From NCBI GenBank assembly GCA_000296795.1, contig BAFH01000003.1:401-64400 (forward strand): a stretch of 64,000 nt of DNA, in the 5' to 3' direction. The DNA is from Candidatus Jettenia caeni. GTDB taxonomy: Bacteria; Planctomycetota; Brocadiia; Brocadiales; Brocadiaceae. The notes beneath the pieces are model-generated. The model worked only from the letters and a program-made list of their open reading frames with translations. It was not told the origin of the DNA and did no database searches. Position numbers and translations under genes: made by a program. Of the stretch, positions 43,293 through 52,671 are shown one piece after another; positions within the stretch are counted from its first letter, which is position 1; each line of letters begins with the position of its first letter.

Positions 43293-45947
43293 ATGGAAAT
43301 GATGTCTGATAAGATTGAGCACGCTATCGAACATACAAAACATTTAATGCCTGACCAAGGCCCACTCCCATTCTTTGTTCACCACAATACCATTCATCAC
43401 TTTGAAACATACGATTTCTTTGAAGGCGTTAAACAGGCGGGACGTACTTATGGCGCCAAAGCGTTTATGTCCGAAGAAGAGTTTCTCCTGGCGTTTGAGC
43501 GGGGCCGTATTACGGCAGACGTTCTTCAAAAAAAGATCAAAGAATATATCGAACATCATAAGCTTACTATTCAACCGGATCTTCTGTTTAAGCTCATGAC
43601 GGAGAAGCCTCATGTTCGCCCGGCGCCGGATGCGAGAATTCTGCAGTTTGTAAATAACACTGCGTATCAACGCCCAGGTTATTACAAAGAGGCGATTCAG
43701 ATTACCCACAATCGGGACATCGACGAGTTGATACAGCCGGTTCTCTTTAGGTTTTTATCATCCTATTTTGACTTCGGCCTGGCCTATTGGCCCATGCCGA
43801 ACCGGGAGAAAGGGATGTGGCAGTGCTTTTGTGAAATTTACTCGAAAAGCAGTTTCTTCAGCACAAAATTTCTCAAGACCCTGAAACGAATCGTTACCGG
43901 GATGAAACGGTACCGGTACGATGAGGCTATCACACTTCTGCTTCAATATTTGGCTATCCCTGAGAATCACATGGAAGACTATATGTTCCGCACCCTGTAT
44001 CGCTATAAAGGGTGGACAGGAACCATTAAATCTCTGGAAAAGATGCCGGAATGGATTCCAAGTCAGGATATCAAGGCAGTTTATAAAGAGGTCATCCCCG
44101 TTATTCTCATCCTCGAACTCGCGGCTATCAAATCCATATGCGATCTACGAGACTTGAAGATTCCGGTCTATAAATCTGAACCCTTGTATAATCCCTATTT
44201 TATTGCCGCTGTCGTGAGCGCTTTAGGTATCAAAAATGATGCCGAATTTCCCCGAGAGGTTACCCAATTTACCGAAGAAAATCGTCAGGAGATTTGGCAG
44301 CGTGCCTATGAGGATACCTTCTACACTCAATTCCTATCGGCATACCGGCAGTGCGCTATCGAGGAAAAGCCGAAATACGAGCTTCCGTGTTATCAGGTTT
44401 TTTGCTGCATCGACGATCGTGAGGAATCCTTCCGTCGCCATCTGGAACAAATCGACCCCGGCGTAGAAACCTTGGGAGCGGCGGGGCATTTTGCCCTTGA
44501 TATGAGATTTAAGGGCGCACCGGAGAAACATTACCGCAAGATGTGTCCTCATCCTATGGTGACGCCATCAGTGCAAGTCTACGAAGAGGCAGTGAAACTC
44601 GAAGATGCGATGCCCAAAAAACTGCAGCTCTATGGTGAAATACAATGGGCGATTACGCAAGCATCAAAGACCCTTTTCGGAAGCTTTGCCCACACGATTT
44701 TCAGCGGTATTTTGAATCTTTTCCCGTATACCCTGGATGTTCTTTCGCCGAAGTACAGTTCCAAGCTGCGACGCTCTTTGGCAGCCCATGAACCTAAGAC
44801 ACGATTGGTTTACAGGAAAGAAAATCAGGAGAATGAAAAAGGGTGGGATCTGCAAGGTCGGATCACTCGCGCCACGGCGATACTCAAAGGCAGTGGGTTA
44901 TCAGACAACTTTTCTTCCTATATGTTCTTCCTGGGTCACGGATCGAGTAGCCTCAATAATCCTCACGAAGCCGCCCATGATTGTGGGGCGTGCGCAGGGG
45001 GGCGAGGTGCACCTAACGGGCGTCTCTTTGCAACCATTTGCAATGAACCTGAAGTTCGCGCAGGGCTGGCAAAAAATGGTATAATTATCCCTGATTCAAC
45101 CCTGTTCATCGGCGGATATCACAATACCTGCAGCGACGAGGTCATTCTTTTCGACCTTCCTGACCCCATTGAGCCGCGCCTGCAAAAGTATATCGACACC
45201 ATTCGCCGTGCGGCGGCGCTTGATGCAAAAGAGCGCTGCAGACGCTTTGATGAGGTCAAGACTGACCAGTCAGAAAAGGCATTCGCCGATTATGCCCGTG
45301 GCCGTGCAATGGATCTTACCCAGCCGAGACCTGAATACGGCCACTGCACCAATGCAATTGCCATCGTAGGTCCGAGGTATCTAACGCGAAACCTTTTTTT
45401 AGACAGACGAGCGTTTTTGGTTTCCTATAATTATACTGTGGATCCGGAAGGGAAGTTCCTGAGGGCTATCCTCGGTGCAGTTGGACCGGTATGTGCGGGG
45501 ATTAGTCTTGAATACTATTTCAGCTTTATTGACAATGAGCATTACGGCTGCGGTACTAAATTGCCCCACAACGTCACCTCCCTGTTGGGTGTGATGAACG
45601 GCTACATCAGCGATCTGCAATTGGGATTGCCATGGCAAATGGTCGAGGTCCACGAACCCACCCGATTGATTCTGCTCGTTTGCTGTAAGATCGGGACGAT
45701 GGAAACTATCCTCGGCGAGGCCTTCGGATATACCAATCAGCCCGGACACTTTCAGTGTTTGGTAAAGCACAATTGGATTACCCTCGCAGTTCATGATCAG
45801 GATCAGGAAAAGCTCTTTTTGTGGAAAGGCGGGGTAGAAGGCCGGTTTGTACCATTCGAAGACATGGTGGATGTGCCCGAATACAAGGGCAGCGATCCGC
45901 GATTTTTCCTCGAACAAGATCATCTTTTGTTTGGTAAAATTACCTAG
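43293..45947 (+). CDS. dabA: DabA/MpsB-type inorganic carbon transporter subunit (DUF2309)
   Basis: DabA is the carbonic-anhydrase-like cytoplasmic half of the DAB complex, which uses the cation gradient through DabB to trap CO2 as bicarbonate. The 884-residue protein has the N-terminal LPFFVHHNTIHHFETYDFFEGV signature. All four proposed zinc and active-site residues are in place: C372 and D374 in FCCIDDREES, H549 in FLGHGSSS, and C564 in HDCGACAGG. The H-to-C spacing of 15 equals that of the characterised DabA. The reading is richer in G+C than the flanking genes. Three ATGs lie close together at the start (43293, 43299, 43302). dabB follows after nine bases. Confidence 0.93.
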   Translation: MEMMSDKIEHAIEHTKHLMPDQGPLPFFVHHNTIHHFETYDFFEGVKQAGRTYGAKAFMSEEEFLLAFERGRITADVLQKKIKEYIEHHKLTIQPDLLFKLMTEKPHVRPAPDARILQFVNNTAYQRPGYYKEAIQITHNRDIDELIQPVLFRFLSSYFDFGLAYWPMPNREKGMWQCFCEIYSKSSFFSTKFLKTLKRIVTGMKRYRYDEAITLLLQYLAIPENHMEDYMFRTLYRYKGWTGTIKSLEKMPEWIPSQDIKAVYKEVIPVILILELAAIKSICDLRDLKIPVYKSEPLYNPYFIAAVVSALGIKNDAEFPREVTQFTEENRQEIWQRAYEDTFYTQFLSAYRQCAIEEKPKYELPCYQVFCCIDDREESFRRHLEQIDPGVETLGAAGHFALDMRFKGAPEKHYRKMCPHPMVTPSVQVYEEAVKLEDAMPKKLQLYGEIQWAITQASKTLFGSFAHTIFSGILNLFPYTLDVLSPKYSSKLRRSLAAHEPKTRLVYRKENQENEKGWDLQGRITRATAILKGSGLSDNFSSYMFFLGHGSSSLNNPHEAAHDCGACAGGRGAPNGRLFATICNEPEVRAGLAKNGIIIPDSTLFIGGYHNTCSDEVILFDLPDPIEPRLQKYIDTIRRAAALDAKERCRRFDEVKTDQSEKAFADYARGRAMDLTQPRPEYGHCTNAIAIVGPRYLTRNLFLDRRAFLVSYNYTVDPEGKFLRAILGAVGPVCAGISLEYYFSFIDNEHYGCGTKLPHNVTSLLGVMNGYISDLQLGLPWQMVEVHEPTRLILLVCCKIGTMETILGEAFGYTNQPGHFQCLVKHNWITLAVHDQDQEKLFLWKGGVEGRFVPFEDMVDVPEYKGSDPRFFLEQDHLLFGKIT

Positions 45948-45956
45948 GAGTATACG

Positions 45957-47954
45957 GTGGAAAACTCTTTAATTGTCTATCTTGTGCATTATTTCATACT
46001 GTTCCCGATTGCCAAGATACTTTTTGTAAATATCCAGTATTTCACCAGTAAGCAGGAACGTGAAGAGTACATGGTTCGTAAACTGGTCCGATGGGGAAAC
46101 ATCAGTGATTTTATTCACGTTGCAATTGCCTTGTATTTCCTTGGATTTCATGAGATTACCGTGCATATAGAATCTTTTTGCTTTCTTGGCTGGCCATTTA
46201 TTGTGCATTGGAACATCCTTACGTTTACCTTTTTGGCCTTCACGACAATAATCATTGCGATCATCGGTCACTTTTCTCTCTTCTATCTTCACCGGGATGC
46301 GTATTATCATAAATTCTTTTCCCTTTATTTTATCTTTCATTTATCCATAAAGCTTATCATTCTCAGTTCCGGTTCTACCTTTTTCTTCATGGGTTGGGAA
46401 CTATTGGGCTTTTCTTCAGTGCTTCTTATCGCTTTTTATGAGCATCGTCTCAATCCGCTCAAGAACGCTATGCGGGTATTGTTTATTTACGAGCTTGGAG
46501 ATGTCTTCATGTGCGCCCTGATTGTACTGTTGCTCTTCTTCCACACCGAAGACATGACCATGATGGCATCGATTCTGGAGAAACATGGCTGCGAGTGGGC
46601 GATGGTCTTATTGATTTTCTCGTGCTTCTTCAAATCGGGTATTTTCCCATGGATCTGGTTGCCACGGGCAATGGAAGGACCCACGCCATCGAGTGCGGTT
46701 TTCTATGGTTCGTTATCAACGCACATCCCCATTTTTCTTCTCCTGCGCTTCTGGCCTAAGGAGTGGTCACTTCCGGCGTATTGGCCTGAAGTATGGTCGA
46801 TTTCACATCCGGCAAATGCCATTGCCGTTGCGATTGCCATTTGCGTGTTTTCTGCCTTCATCACAACCCATATGAGCCGGCAGGTTTCCGATGCCAAAAA
46901 TACCATTGCGTATGCCACCGTAACGCAGTTAGCCATTATTTATATCGAGATATTTTTCGGATTCCGTACTCTTGCCCTGATTCATGTGGTATCACACGGA
47001 ATCTATCGCACTTTTGAGTTCTTGCGAACGCCGTCTTTACTTCATCTCTACCATACTATGGAGACAAGGCGCCCCAGAACGACAAGCACCGGGCGTCATC
47101 TCAAAGCTATCTTTCCCGCGGGATTAAGAAATTGGCTTTACTCACTCACGATCAATGAGTTTGGTTTTTTCTCCCGCTCATTCGACTTTATTGATCAGTT
47201 TCTCGGTCTGAAATTCCTGCGGTATGATAAGAAAGCGGCGCGCCGCTTTGCCATCATGGTTGCCTCGGTATGGGTAATTTTTAGCATGGTAATTTTCCTT
47301 CTCAACAGGAATTTTTTTACCATGGAATTTACCGGTGATGGCGGTGGGAATACCGTCACGGCTTTCATTATCAACTGGAAATATTTCAACGCCAAAGATG
47401 AGATATTACTGGCTCTGGCGGTGGGTTTCTGTGTACTAACCTTCTATAATATCCGAAAAGTGGGCATGTTTTTCGTAACTCTCGCTTGCTCAGCGGCCAC
47501 GGTAGGAATCGAACATACATTGCTATTGGTAAAGCATATAGACGCATCAAATCAGCTTTACTGGCTTTCTGTAGTTGTCTTTGCCATTGCCTTTGCGGGA
47601 CTTGCCTTCCTCTCGGTGTATACCTTCTCAAATGGAAACGAGAATCATCAAAACTACACCGCGAAGCTCTCTCGTTCTCCCCTGATGAATTTACTGTTGT
47701 TTGCCCTCGGTCTTGCCATTGTTGGAGTGCCGGGTCTCGGCATTGTCTTGGCCTGGGAATATCTCATCCACTATACTGCACAGGTCGCTCCTTATATGGT
47801 CGTAAAGGGATTCTTTATCCTTAAATTGGATACACTGCTAGTGTTCCTGTTTTACTTCAGCAATTTCCTCGGCTTCCCTGAACATAAGGTGCAGGTACTG
47901 CATCATTACAAGCTCGATACCCTGCATCTCCGATGGGTACAGAAGCATGCTTAA
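45957..47954 (+). CDS. dabB: DabB/MpsA-type cation-translocating subunit (NuoL-like)
   Basis: The 665-residue polytopic protein is related to complex I antiporter subunits. HKFFSLYFIFHLSIKLIILSSGSTFFFMGWELLGFSSVLLIAFYEHR carries the conserved glutamate of the proton channel. CCFFKSGIFPWIWLPRAMEGPTPSSAVFYGSLSTHIPIFLLLRF, given here as the second signature region, carries the conserved lysine and the EGPTPSSA motif. It lies directly behind dabA, so it is the membrane partner of the CO2-hydrating complex rather than part of a respiratory complex. The GTG start at 45957 follows TAGGAG. As in dabA, base composition is visibly richer in G+C than in the neighbouring hyf genes. Confidence 0.92.
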   Translation: MENSLIVYLVHYFILFPIAKILFVNIQYFTSKQEREEYMVRKLVRWGNISDFIHVAIALYFLGFHEITVHIESFCFLGWPFIVHWNILTFTFLAFTTIIIAIIGHFSLFYLHRDAYYHKFFSLYFIFHLSIKLIILSSGSTFFFMGWELLGFSSVLLIAFYEHRLNPLKNAMRVLFIYELGDVFMCALIVLLLFFHTEDMTMMASILEKHGCEWAMVLLIFSCFFKSGIFPWIWLPRAMEGPTPSSAVFYGSLSTHIPIFLLLRFWPKEWSLPAYWPEVWSISHPANAIAVAIAICVFSAFITTHMSRQVSDAKNTIAYATVTQLAIIYIEIFFGFRTLALIHVVSHGIYRTFEFLRTPSLLHLYHTMETRRPRTTSTGRHLKAIFPAGLRNWLYSLTINEFGFFSRSFDFIDQFLGLKFLRYDKKAARRFAIMVASVWVIFSMVIFLLNRNFFTMEFTGDGGGNTVTAFIINWKYFNAKDEILLALAVGFCVLTFYNIRKVGMFFVTLACSAATVGIEHTLLLVKHIDASNQLYWLSVVVFAIAFAGLAFLSVYTFSNGNENHQNYTAKLSRSPLMNLLLFALGLAIVGVPGLGIVLAWEYLIHYTAQVAPYMVVKGFFILKLDTLLVFLFYFSNFLGFPEHKVQVLHHYKLDTLHLRWVQKHA

Positions 47955-48093
47955 TCAAAAGGGGGGCACTCTTCCATTTCAATCCTCTTTTCCTTTGGTA
48001 TCTGTGTGTATGCGGTACTTAAAGATTGATCAGATTATCGATAATTTGTTACATAAAGTCTGATATTTTGGTTATACGAGAGAAGGTTTTCAT

Positions 48094-48693
48094 ATGAAAA
48101 AATATTTTATGGTTACCATTCTGATATTTATGGCGGCTAGTTACCAGAAAGGTGGTAACACGATGGAAGAGAAGGTTGCAGGAGCCGGTGCGCCAGAGGA
48201 GAGTGAGATGGAAAGAGCAGATATAAAGAAGAAAGAAGAATATGTAAGACCTGACGAGACAACGTTGAGGAAGATACTAAGTCCTTTACAATACAAAGTA
48301 ACGCAAAAGAATGGCACGGAACCGCCCTTCAAGAATGAGTACTGGGATAATAAGAAGGAGGGTATATACGTCGATATCGTATCCGGAGAGCCACTTTTTA
48401 GCTCACTCGATAAATACAATTCGGGTACCGGATGGCCAAGCTTTATCAAACCTCTTGAGCCTGCCCATATTGTGGAAAAGAATGACTGGCTCTTATTCTC
48501 AAAGCGAACTGAAGTAAGAAGCAAGTATGGCGATTCCCATTTGGGCCATGTATTTCCTGATGGTCCGAAACCCACGGGGCTCCGCTATTGTATTAACTCA
48601 GCAGCGCTACGGTTTATTCCCAAAGAAGATCTTGAACAAGAGGGCTATGGACAGTATTGGAGTCTGTTTGAGAGCAATTCCGGAGGTAGATAA
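48094..48693 (+). CDS. msrB: Peptide-methionine (R)-S-oxide reductase, possibly exported
   Basis: It reduces methionine R-sulfoxide in proteins. The MsrB core is clear: [56 protein letters not shown] by segment. [19 protein letters not shown] and the catalytic cysteine in [13 protein letters not shown] complete it. The two CxxC zinc-binding pairs of the zinc-containing type are absent, as in MsrA-MsrB-type domains. The first ATG gives a hydrophobic N-terminus ([14 protein letters not shown]) that could export the protein. A second in-frame ATG at 48163 has AAAGGTGG just upstream and would give a cytoplasmic form. It is a single gene between dabAB and the hyf cluster. Confidence 0.92.
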   Translation: MKKYFMVTILIFMAASYQKGGNTMEEKVAGAGAPEESEMERADIKKKEEYVRPDETTLRKILSPLQYKVTQKNGTEPPFKNEYWDNKKEGIYVDIVSGEPLFSSLDKYNSGTGWPSFIKPLEPAHIVEKNDWLLFSKRTEVRSKYGDSHLGHVFPDGPKPTGLRYCINSAALRFIPKEDLEQEGYGQYWSLFESNSGGR

Positions 48694-49018
48694 TTCCACA
48701 ATTCAGGGCATCTGTAAAATCACTTTAACCCTTCGTTCCGCTTTTCAATATTATAAGTGACATACCTTATATTCCAATAAAGCAAGCCTCAAGTGTACGG
48801 GTAGCGTTGTTGAGCATCTTTCATTTCCTGTTTCTTCGCGGGTAATTACCTGGTTTTATTCAAGTTAATAACCTTTATCTGCTTTTTAAAAAAGCTTGCA
48901 TCACAGAACTATTCCAGTAAAATAATACAGCTTTTAGGATGTTTTATTTTTAAATAGCTTAGATAAAGATGGTAATTTCTCATCTGTTTCATATATTTTA
49001 ATGTATACATAAAAAACT
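48694..49018. other. Intergenic region before the hyf operon
   Basis: AT-rich, with no supported gene. TATACA at about 49004-49009 ends nine bases before the hyfB ATG and could be a -10 box. No good -35 element was found at 16-18 bases, so the promoter call is weak. Confidence 0.35.
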
Positions 49019-51043
49019 ATGGCTGGGCAATTCTTTATCATATCAATAATCCTGTATATTGTTGGCGCTTTATTTGCCTTATGTTTTTATGCATGGCAAA
49101 AGGCCGGGAATTTTATTTCACTTGTGTTTGCTGCTATTGCTGCCTCCTTCAGTATTGCGGCAGCCATAACTATGTTATCTCATGGTTCCCGTATTCATCT
49201 TGATTTTCAGTTGTTGCATCCTGTTATTACCTATGACTTTTTGCTGGACCCGCTTTCCTCTTTTTTTGTCCTTGCCATATCGGTTGTTAGTTTTATAGCC
49301 TCTCTTTATTCCCTGGGATATACCAGGTTGTACGTTAATAAACGTGATACCCGGTTCCTTGGGTTTACCTATAATCTCTTTCTCCTATCGATGCTTCTGG
49401 TTGTTACCGCAAATAATGCATTCGTATTTATGATTGTGTGGGAGCTCATGACGTTGGTCTCATTCTTCCTGGTTGTTTTTGAGCATGAAAATCCGGCAGC
49501 AAGAAAGGCAGGTTTTGTTTACATTGTAATGGCTCATATTGGATCAGGGTTACTCGCCGTAGCCTTTTTTATCATGCTCTCTTATGCGGGGTCGTTCAGT
49601 TTTGATGATTTTAGAAATGTTGCTTCGCAGGTGCCTGCCACCTATAAAAATATCGTATTCTTTTTGATACTTATTGGTTTCGGAATAAAAGCGGGTATTT
49701 TCCCATTGCATCTTTGGCTCCCTATGGCACACCCTGCCGCCCCAAGTAATGCCTCAATGGTTATGTCAGGAGTTATGATTAAGACGGCTGTTTATGGTTT
49801 TGTGCGGTTCTATTTTGAATTTCTCACTCCTTGCCCACCCTGGTGGGGGGTTATCATTCTTATTGTAGGCGCCTCTTCAGCTATTCTGGGAATACTGTAT
49901 GCTCTTATGGAACGAGATATCAAGACGCTGCTTGCATACAGCAGTGTGGAAAATATGGGTATTATTCTTATAGGAATCGGTTTGGCTATGATTTTCAAAT
50001 CATACGACTTTGTTTCTTTATCATCCCTTGCAATGATTGCCGGCCTGTACCATTTGATTAATCACGCAGTATTTAAATGCCTGCTTTTTGGCTGTGCCGG
50101 AAATATTTATTATTCAACTCATACAAAAAATATTGAGGAGTTAGGCGGTTTGATAAAACGGTTACGTGTTACCGCCCCTGTATTCCTTGTAGGCGCTTTA
50201 TCTATTTCAGCTCTACCGCCTTTAAACGGGTTTATGAGTGAGTGGCTTATATTTCAGTCGCTTTTAAACGGGTTTAACATTCCATCAGTACTTATTAAGA
50301 TTGAGACCATAATTTGTGGCGCTGTTGTTGCCCTGACGGGGGCCCTTGTTGCTACCTGTTTTATCAAGGCATTTGGGGTTTCCTTTCTTGCTCTGCCCCG
50401 TTCTGAGCATGCGCAAAAAGCAAAAGAAGTACCGGTTGTTATGTATGTCAGCATGGGATTCTTAGCAATGCTTTGTGTATGTATGGGTATTTTCCCTGCT
50501 AAGATTATGACGATAATTAACCATGTTAACACGCATCTTCTCGGTACAAATATTATGCCTGCTATTATATCCTATGATTGGTTACAAACGAGGTCGATTC
50601 ATACGAATTTTACCGGTTTATCTCCGAAAAGTACTACTGTTTTTGGTGTAATACTTTTAGCAGTTACTTTTGCTGTATTGACAATAGTAAGGCCTGGATT
50701 TGCCAGAAGGTCATATGAAACCTGGACATGTGGTATAACTTCCGGGCCAAGACTGGAATATACTGCTACGGCCTTTACAAGGTCTTTCAAAACTATTTTT
50801 AGTAGCTTATACAGGCCAAGAGTAGAGGTGAGTTCTGAGTATTCTGTTCCTCATTACTTTGTGAAGTCTGTAACTTACCTTGGTGAAATAACGCCAATAT
50901 TTGAAAGATATTTATATACACCGATTTCGAATTTCGTGCTGAACAGTTCCGAAAGAGTAAGGTGGATGCATACGGGAAATATTCATCTGTATCTTGCCTA
51001 TATCTTTGTGACTTTACTGATTTTAATTATGTTTTTTCAATAA
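49019..51043 (+). CDS. hyfB: Hydrogenase-4-type membrane subunit HyfB (NuoL/MrpA-like)
   Basis: The 674-residue, largely hydrophobic antiporter-like subunit belongs to the membrane arm of a group 4 [NiFe]-hydrogenase. Signatures: FLLSMLLVVTANNAFVFMIVWELMTLVSFFLVVFEHE with the channel glutamate, and LIGFGIKAGIFPLHLWLPMAHPAAPSNASMVMSGVMIKTAVYGFVRF with the conserved lysine and the HPAAPSNASMVMSG motif. The latter is characteristic of HyfB/HycC rather than NuoL. A soluble loop near residue 560 (RSYETWTCGITSGPRLEYTATAFTRSF) is also typical of HycC/HyfB. There is no Shine-Dalgarno before the ATG. It begins the hyf operon, six bases before hyfC. Confidence 0.92.
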   Translation: MAGQFFIISIILYIVGALFALCFYAWQKAGNFISLVFAAIAASFSIAAAITMLSHGSRIHLDFQLLHPVITYDFLLDPLSSFFVLAISVVSFIASLYSLGYTRLYVNKRDTRFLGFTYNLFLLSMLLVVTANNAFVFMIVWELMTLVSFFLVVFEHENPAARKAGFVYIVMAHIGSGLLAVAFFIMLSYAGSFSFDDFRNVASQVPATYKNIVFFLILIGFGIKAGIFPLHLWLPMAHPAAPSNASMVMSGVMIKTAVYGFVRFYFEFLTPCPPWWGVIILIVGASSAILGILYALMERDIKTLLAYSSVENMGIILIGIGLAMIFKSYDFVSLSSLAMIAGLYHLINHAVFKCLLFGCAGNIYYSTHTKNIEELGGLIKRLRVTAPVFLVGALSISALPPLNGFMSEWLIFQSLLNGFNIPSVLIKIETIICGAVVALTGALVATCFIKAFGVSFLALPRSEHAQKAKEVPVVMYVSMGFLAMLCVCMGIFPAKIMTIINHVNTHLLGTNIMPAIISYDWLQTRSIHTNFTGLSPKSTTVFGVILLAVTFAVLTIVRPGFARRSYETWTCGITSGPRLEYTATAFTRSFKTIFSSLYRPRVEVSSEYSVPHYFVKSVTYLGEITPIFERYLYTPISNFVLNSSERVRWMHTGNIHLYLAYIFVTLLILIMFFQ

Positions 51044-51049
51044 CCGAAT

Positions 51050-52000
51050 ATGAGTTTAGCTTCCAATATAATACTTCCCATATTACAGATTGTCGTCATC
51101 GCTGGATTAGCCCCTCTGGTAAAAGGATTTATCAATAAAATAGAGGCTCGTCTGCAATGCAGAAGAGGGTCGAGTATCTTTCAGCTTTACTACAATCTTG
51201 TGAAGTTACTCCGGAAAGATGCCGTAGTTTCAGAGACTGCATCGTGGATTTTCAGGGCAACCCCCTATATAACATTTGTTTCGATATTGATTATAACGCT
51301 GCTTGTTCCTGTTCTTTCATCTCATGTGCCGGTAAATTTTGCTGGTGATGTAATCCTTATTATCTATCTTTTTGCACTCGGCAGATTTTTCCTGGTCTTG
51401 TCTTCTCTTGATACAGGAAGTGCATTTGGTGGTATGGGTGGAAGCCGCGAGATGATGGTATCTACTATGGCGGAGCCAGCCATGATGCTTTCAATCTTTA
51501 CTGTTTCTTTAGCGGCAGGTTCTACAAACTTAGGTAATATTACAAGTACTATGCTTAATACGAGTATAATCCTGCTGAATCCAGCCCTCTTTCTCGCTTT
51601 TGCCGCCCTTGCTATTGTCATTATCGCAGAAACCGGCAGAATTCCTATTGATAATCCGTATACACATCTGGAGCTGACTATGATTCATGAGGGTATGATT
51701 CTTGAGTTCTCCGGACGTTATTTGGCTTTAATAGAATGGGCATCCTGTATGAAGTTGTTGCTGTTGTTAACTATTTTGGTTAATACCTTTTTACCCTGGG
51801 GGGTAGCTCCAGGCTTAACCTTTTCGGGCTTAATCCTTTCTTTTGCGGTGTATCTTGTTAAAATCGGATTCTTTGCTTCTTTAATTGTTATTTTAGAGAT
51901 GTCGTTTGCCAAGATTCGGCTATTCCGGATACCAAATTTGCTGGGAACAGCGTTTGTTTTATCTCTTTTAGCCATTATTTCACACTATATGGTAAGTTGA
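51050..52000 (+). CDS. hyfC: Hydrogenase-4-type membrane subunit HyfC (NuoH-like)
   Basis: The 316-residue subunit corresponds to NuoH/HycD and connects the hydrogenase module to the membrane arm. It has KGFINKIEARLQCRRGSSIFQLYYNLVKLLRKDAVVSETASWIFRATPYI, the conserved amphipathic N-terminal region. FFLVLSSLDTGSAFGGMGGSREMMVSTMAEPAM and ETGRIPIDNPYTHLELTMIHEGMILEFSGRYLALIEW carry the quinone-site-like loop of this family. About eight helices are expected. The ATG lies six bases after hyfB, and the stop is next to the start of hyfE. Confidence 0.94.
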   Translation: MSLASNIILPILQIVVIAGLAPLVKGFINKIEARLQCRRGSSIFQLYYNLVKLLRKDAVVSETASWIFRATPYITFVSILIITLLVPVLSSHVPVNFAGDVILIIYLFALGRFFLVLSSLDTGSAFGGMGGSREMMVSTMAEPAMMLSIFTVSLAAGSTNLGNITSTMLNTSIILLNPALFLAFAALAIVIIAETGRIPIDNPYTHLELTMIHEGMILEFSGRYLALIEWASCMKLLLLLTILVNTFLPWGVAPGLTFSGLILSFAVYLVKIGFFASLIVILEMSFAKIRLFRIPNLLGTAFVLSLLAIISHYMVS

Positions 52001-52005
52001 TTATT

Positions 52006-52671
52006 ATGGCACATCAAATTATTATAAACTCTAAAACTATTGATATTCTTGCAATTTTAATGCTTATGTCAACGATCATGCTTGTTGGTACGAGTCGTTT
52101 GAAGAATTGTATCTGGGCATATGCATTTCGCTCTTTTATTTTGACATGGGTCAGTGGTCTTATCGCATATTTTTCAGGAATTCATCACATTTATATTGCT
52201 ACAGGAATCTCATTAGTACTCAAGGTAATTATTATTCCTGGCTTCCTTTTTTATATTGTCAATAAAGTTGAAATTAAAAATGAGGTTGAGTCTTTTATTA
52301 GCTATACGTTATCATTGTTACTTTCCTGTGGCATTATTCTTATTGCCTATTACTCTACCCAGTCGATTCTGAAATTTGAAAATGTCTTTATGAGACATTG
52401 CCTGCCTGTTTCGCTTGCTATTACGCTTGTAGGGTTTTTTGTCATGATTACCCGAAAGAAGGCTATTACGCAAATACTTGGGCTTCTTGCTATGGAGGAC
52501 GGACTTTTTTTTGCCGCACTATCTACTTCTTATGGCATGCCTCTCATCGTAGAACTCGGTATGTTTTTTGATATCCTGGTGGGTGTTATTATCATGGGAA
52601 TATACGTGTACAGAATCAAGGAAACGTTTGATACTATTGATACGGATTTCCTCAGGGAGCTCAGGGAATAA
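52006..52671 (+). CDS. hyfE: Hydrogenase-4-type membrane subunit HyfE (NuoK-like with extra helices)
   Basis: The 221-residue protein has about six helices. It matches HyfE in length and in the C-terminal LGLLAMEDGLFFAALSTSYGMPLIVELGMFFDILVGVIIMGIYVYRI. The glutamates there are the NuoK-like proton-channel residues. The ATG at 52006 is preferred over the overlapping TTG at 51997. Its stop codon shares one base with the ATG of hyfF (TAATG), a tight translational coupling. HycA/B-type formate hydrogenlyase 1 lacks this subunit, so its presence argues for a Hyf (hydrogenase-4) type complex. Confidence 0.9.
   Translation: MAHQIIINSKTIDILAILMLMSTIMLVGTSRLKNCIWAYAFRSFILTWVSGLIAYFSGIHHIYIATGISLVLKVIIIPGFLFYIVNKVEIKNEVESFISYTLSLLLSCGIILIAYYSTQSILKFENVFMRHCLPVSLAITLVGFFVMITRKKAITQILGLLAMEDGLFFAALSTSYGMPLIVELGMFFDILVGVIIMGIYVYRIKETFDTIDTDFLRELRE

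Noticed and set aside
43344-45923. Long antisense and alternative-frame ORFs within dabA
   Set aside because: They are shadows of a strongly conserved gene whose active-site residues are all in the annotated frame.
45957-47954. DabB as a subunit of respiratory complex I or of the nearby hydrogenase
   Set aside because: It lies nine bases behind dabA and is separated from the hyf genes by msrB and two gaps; HyfB and HyfF already fill the antiporter positions.
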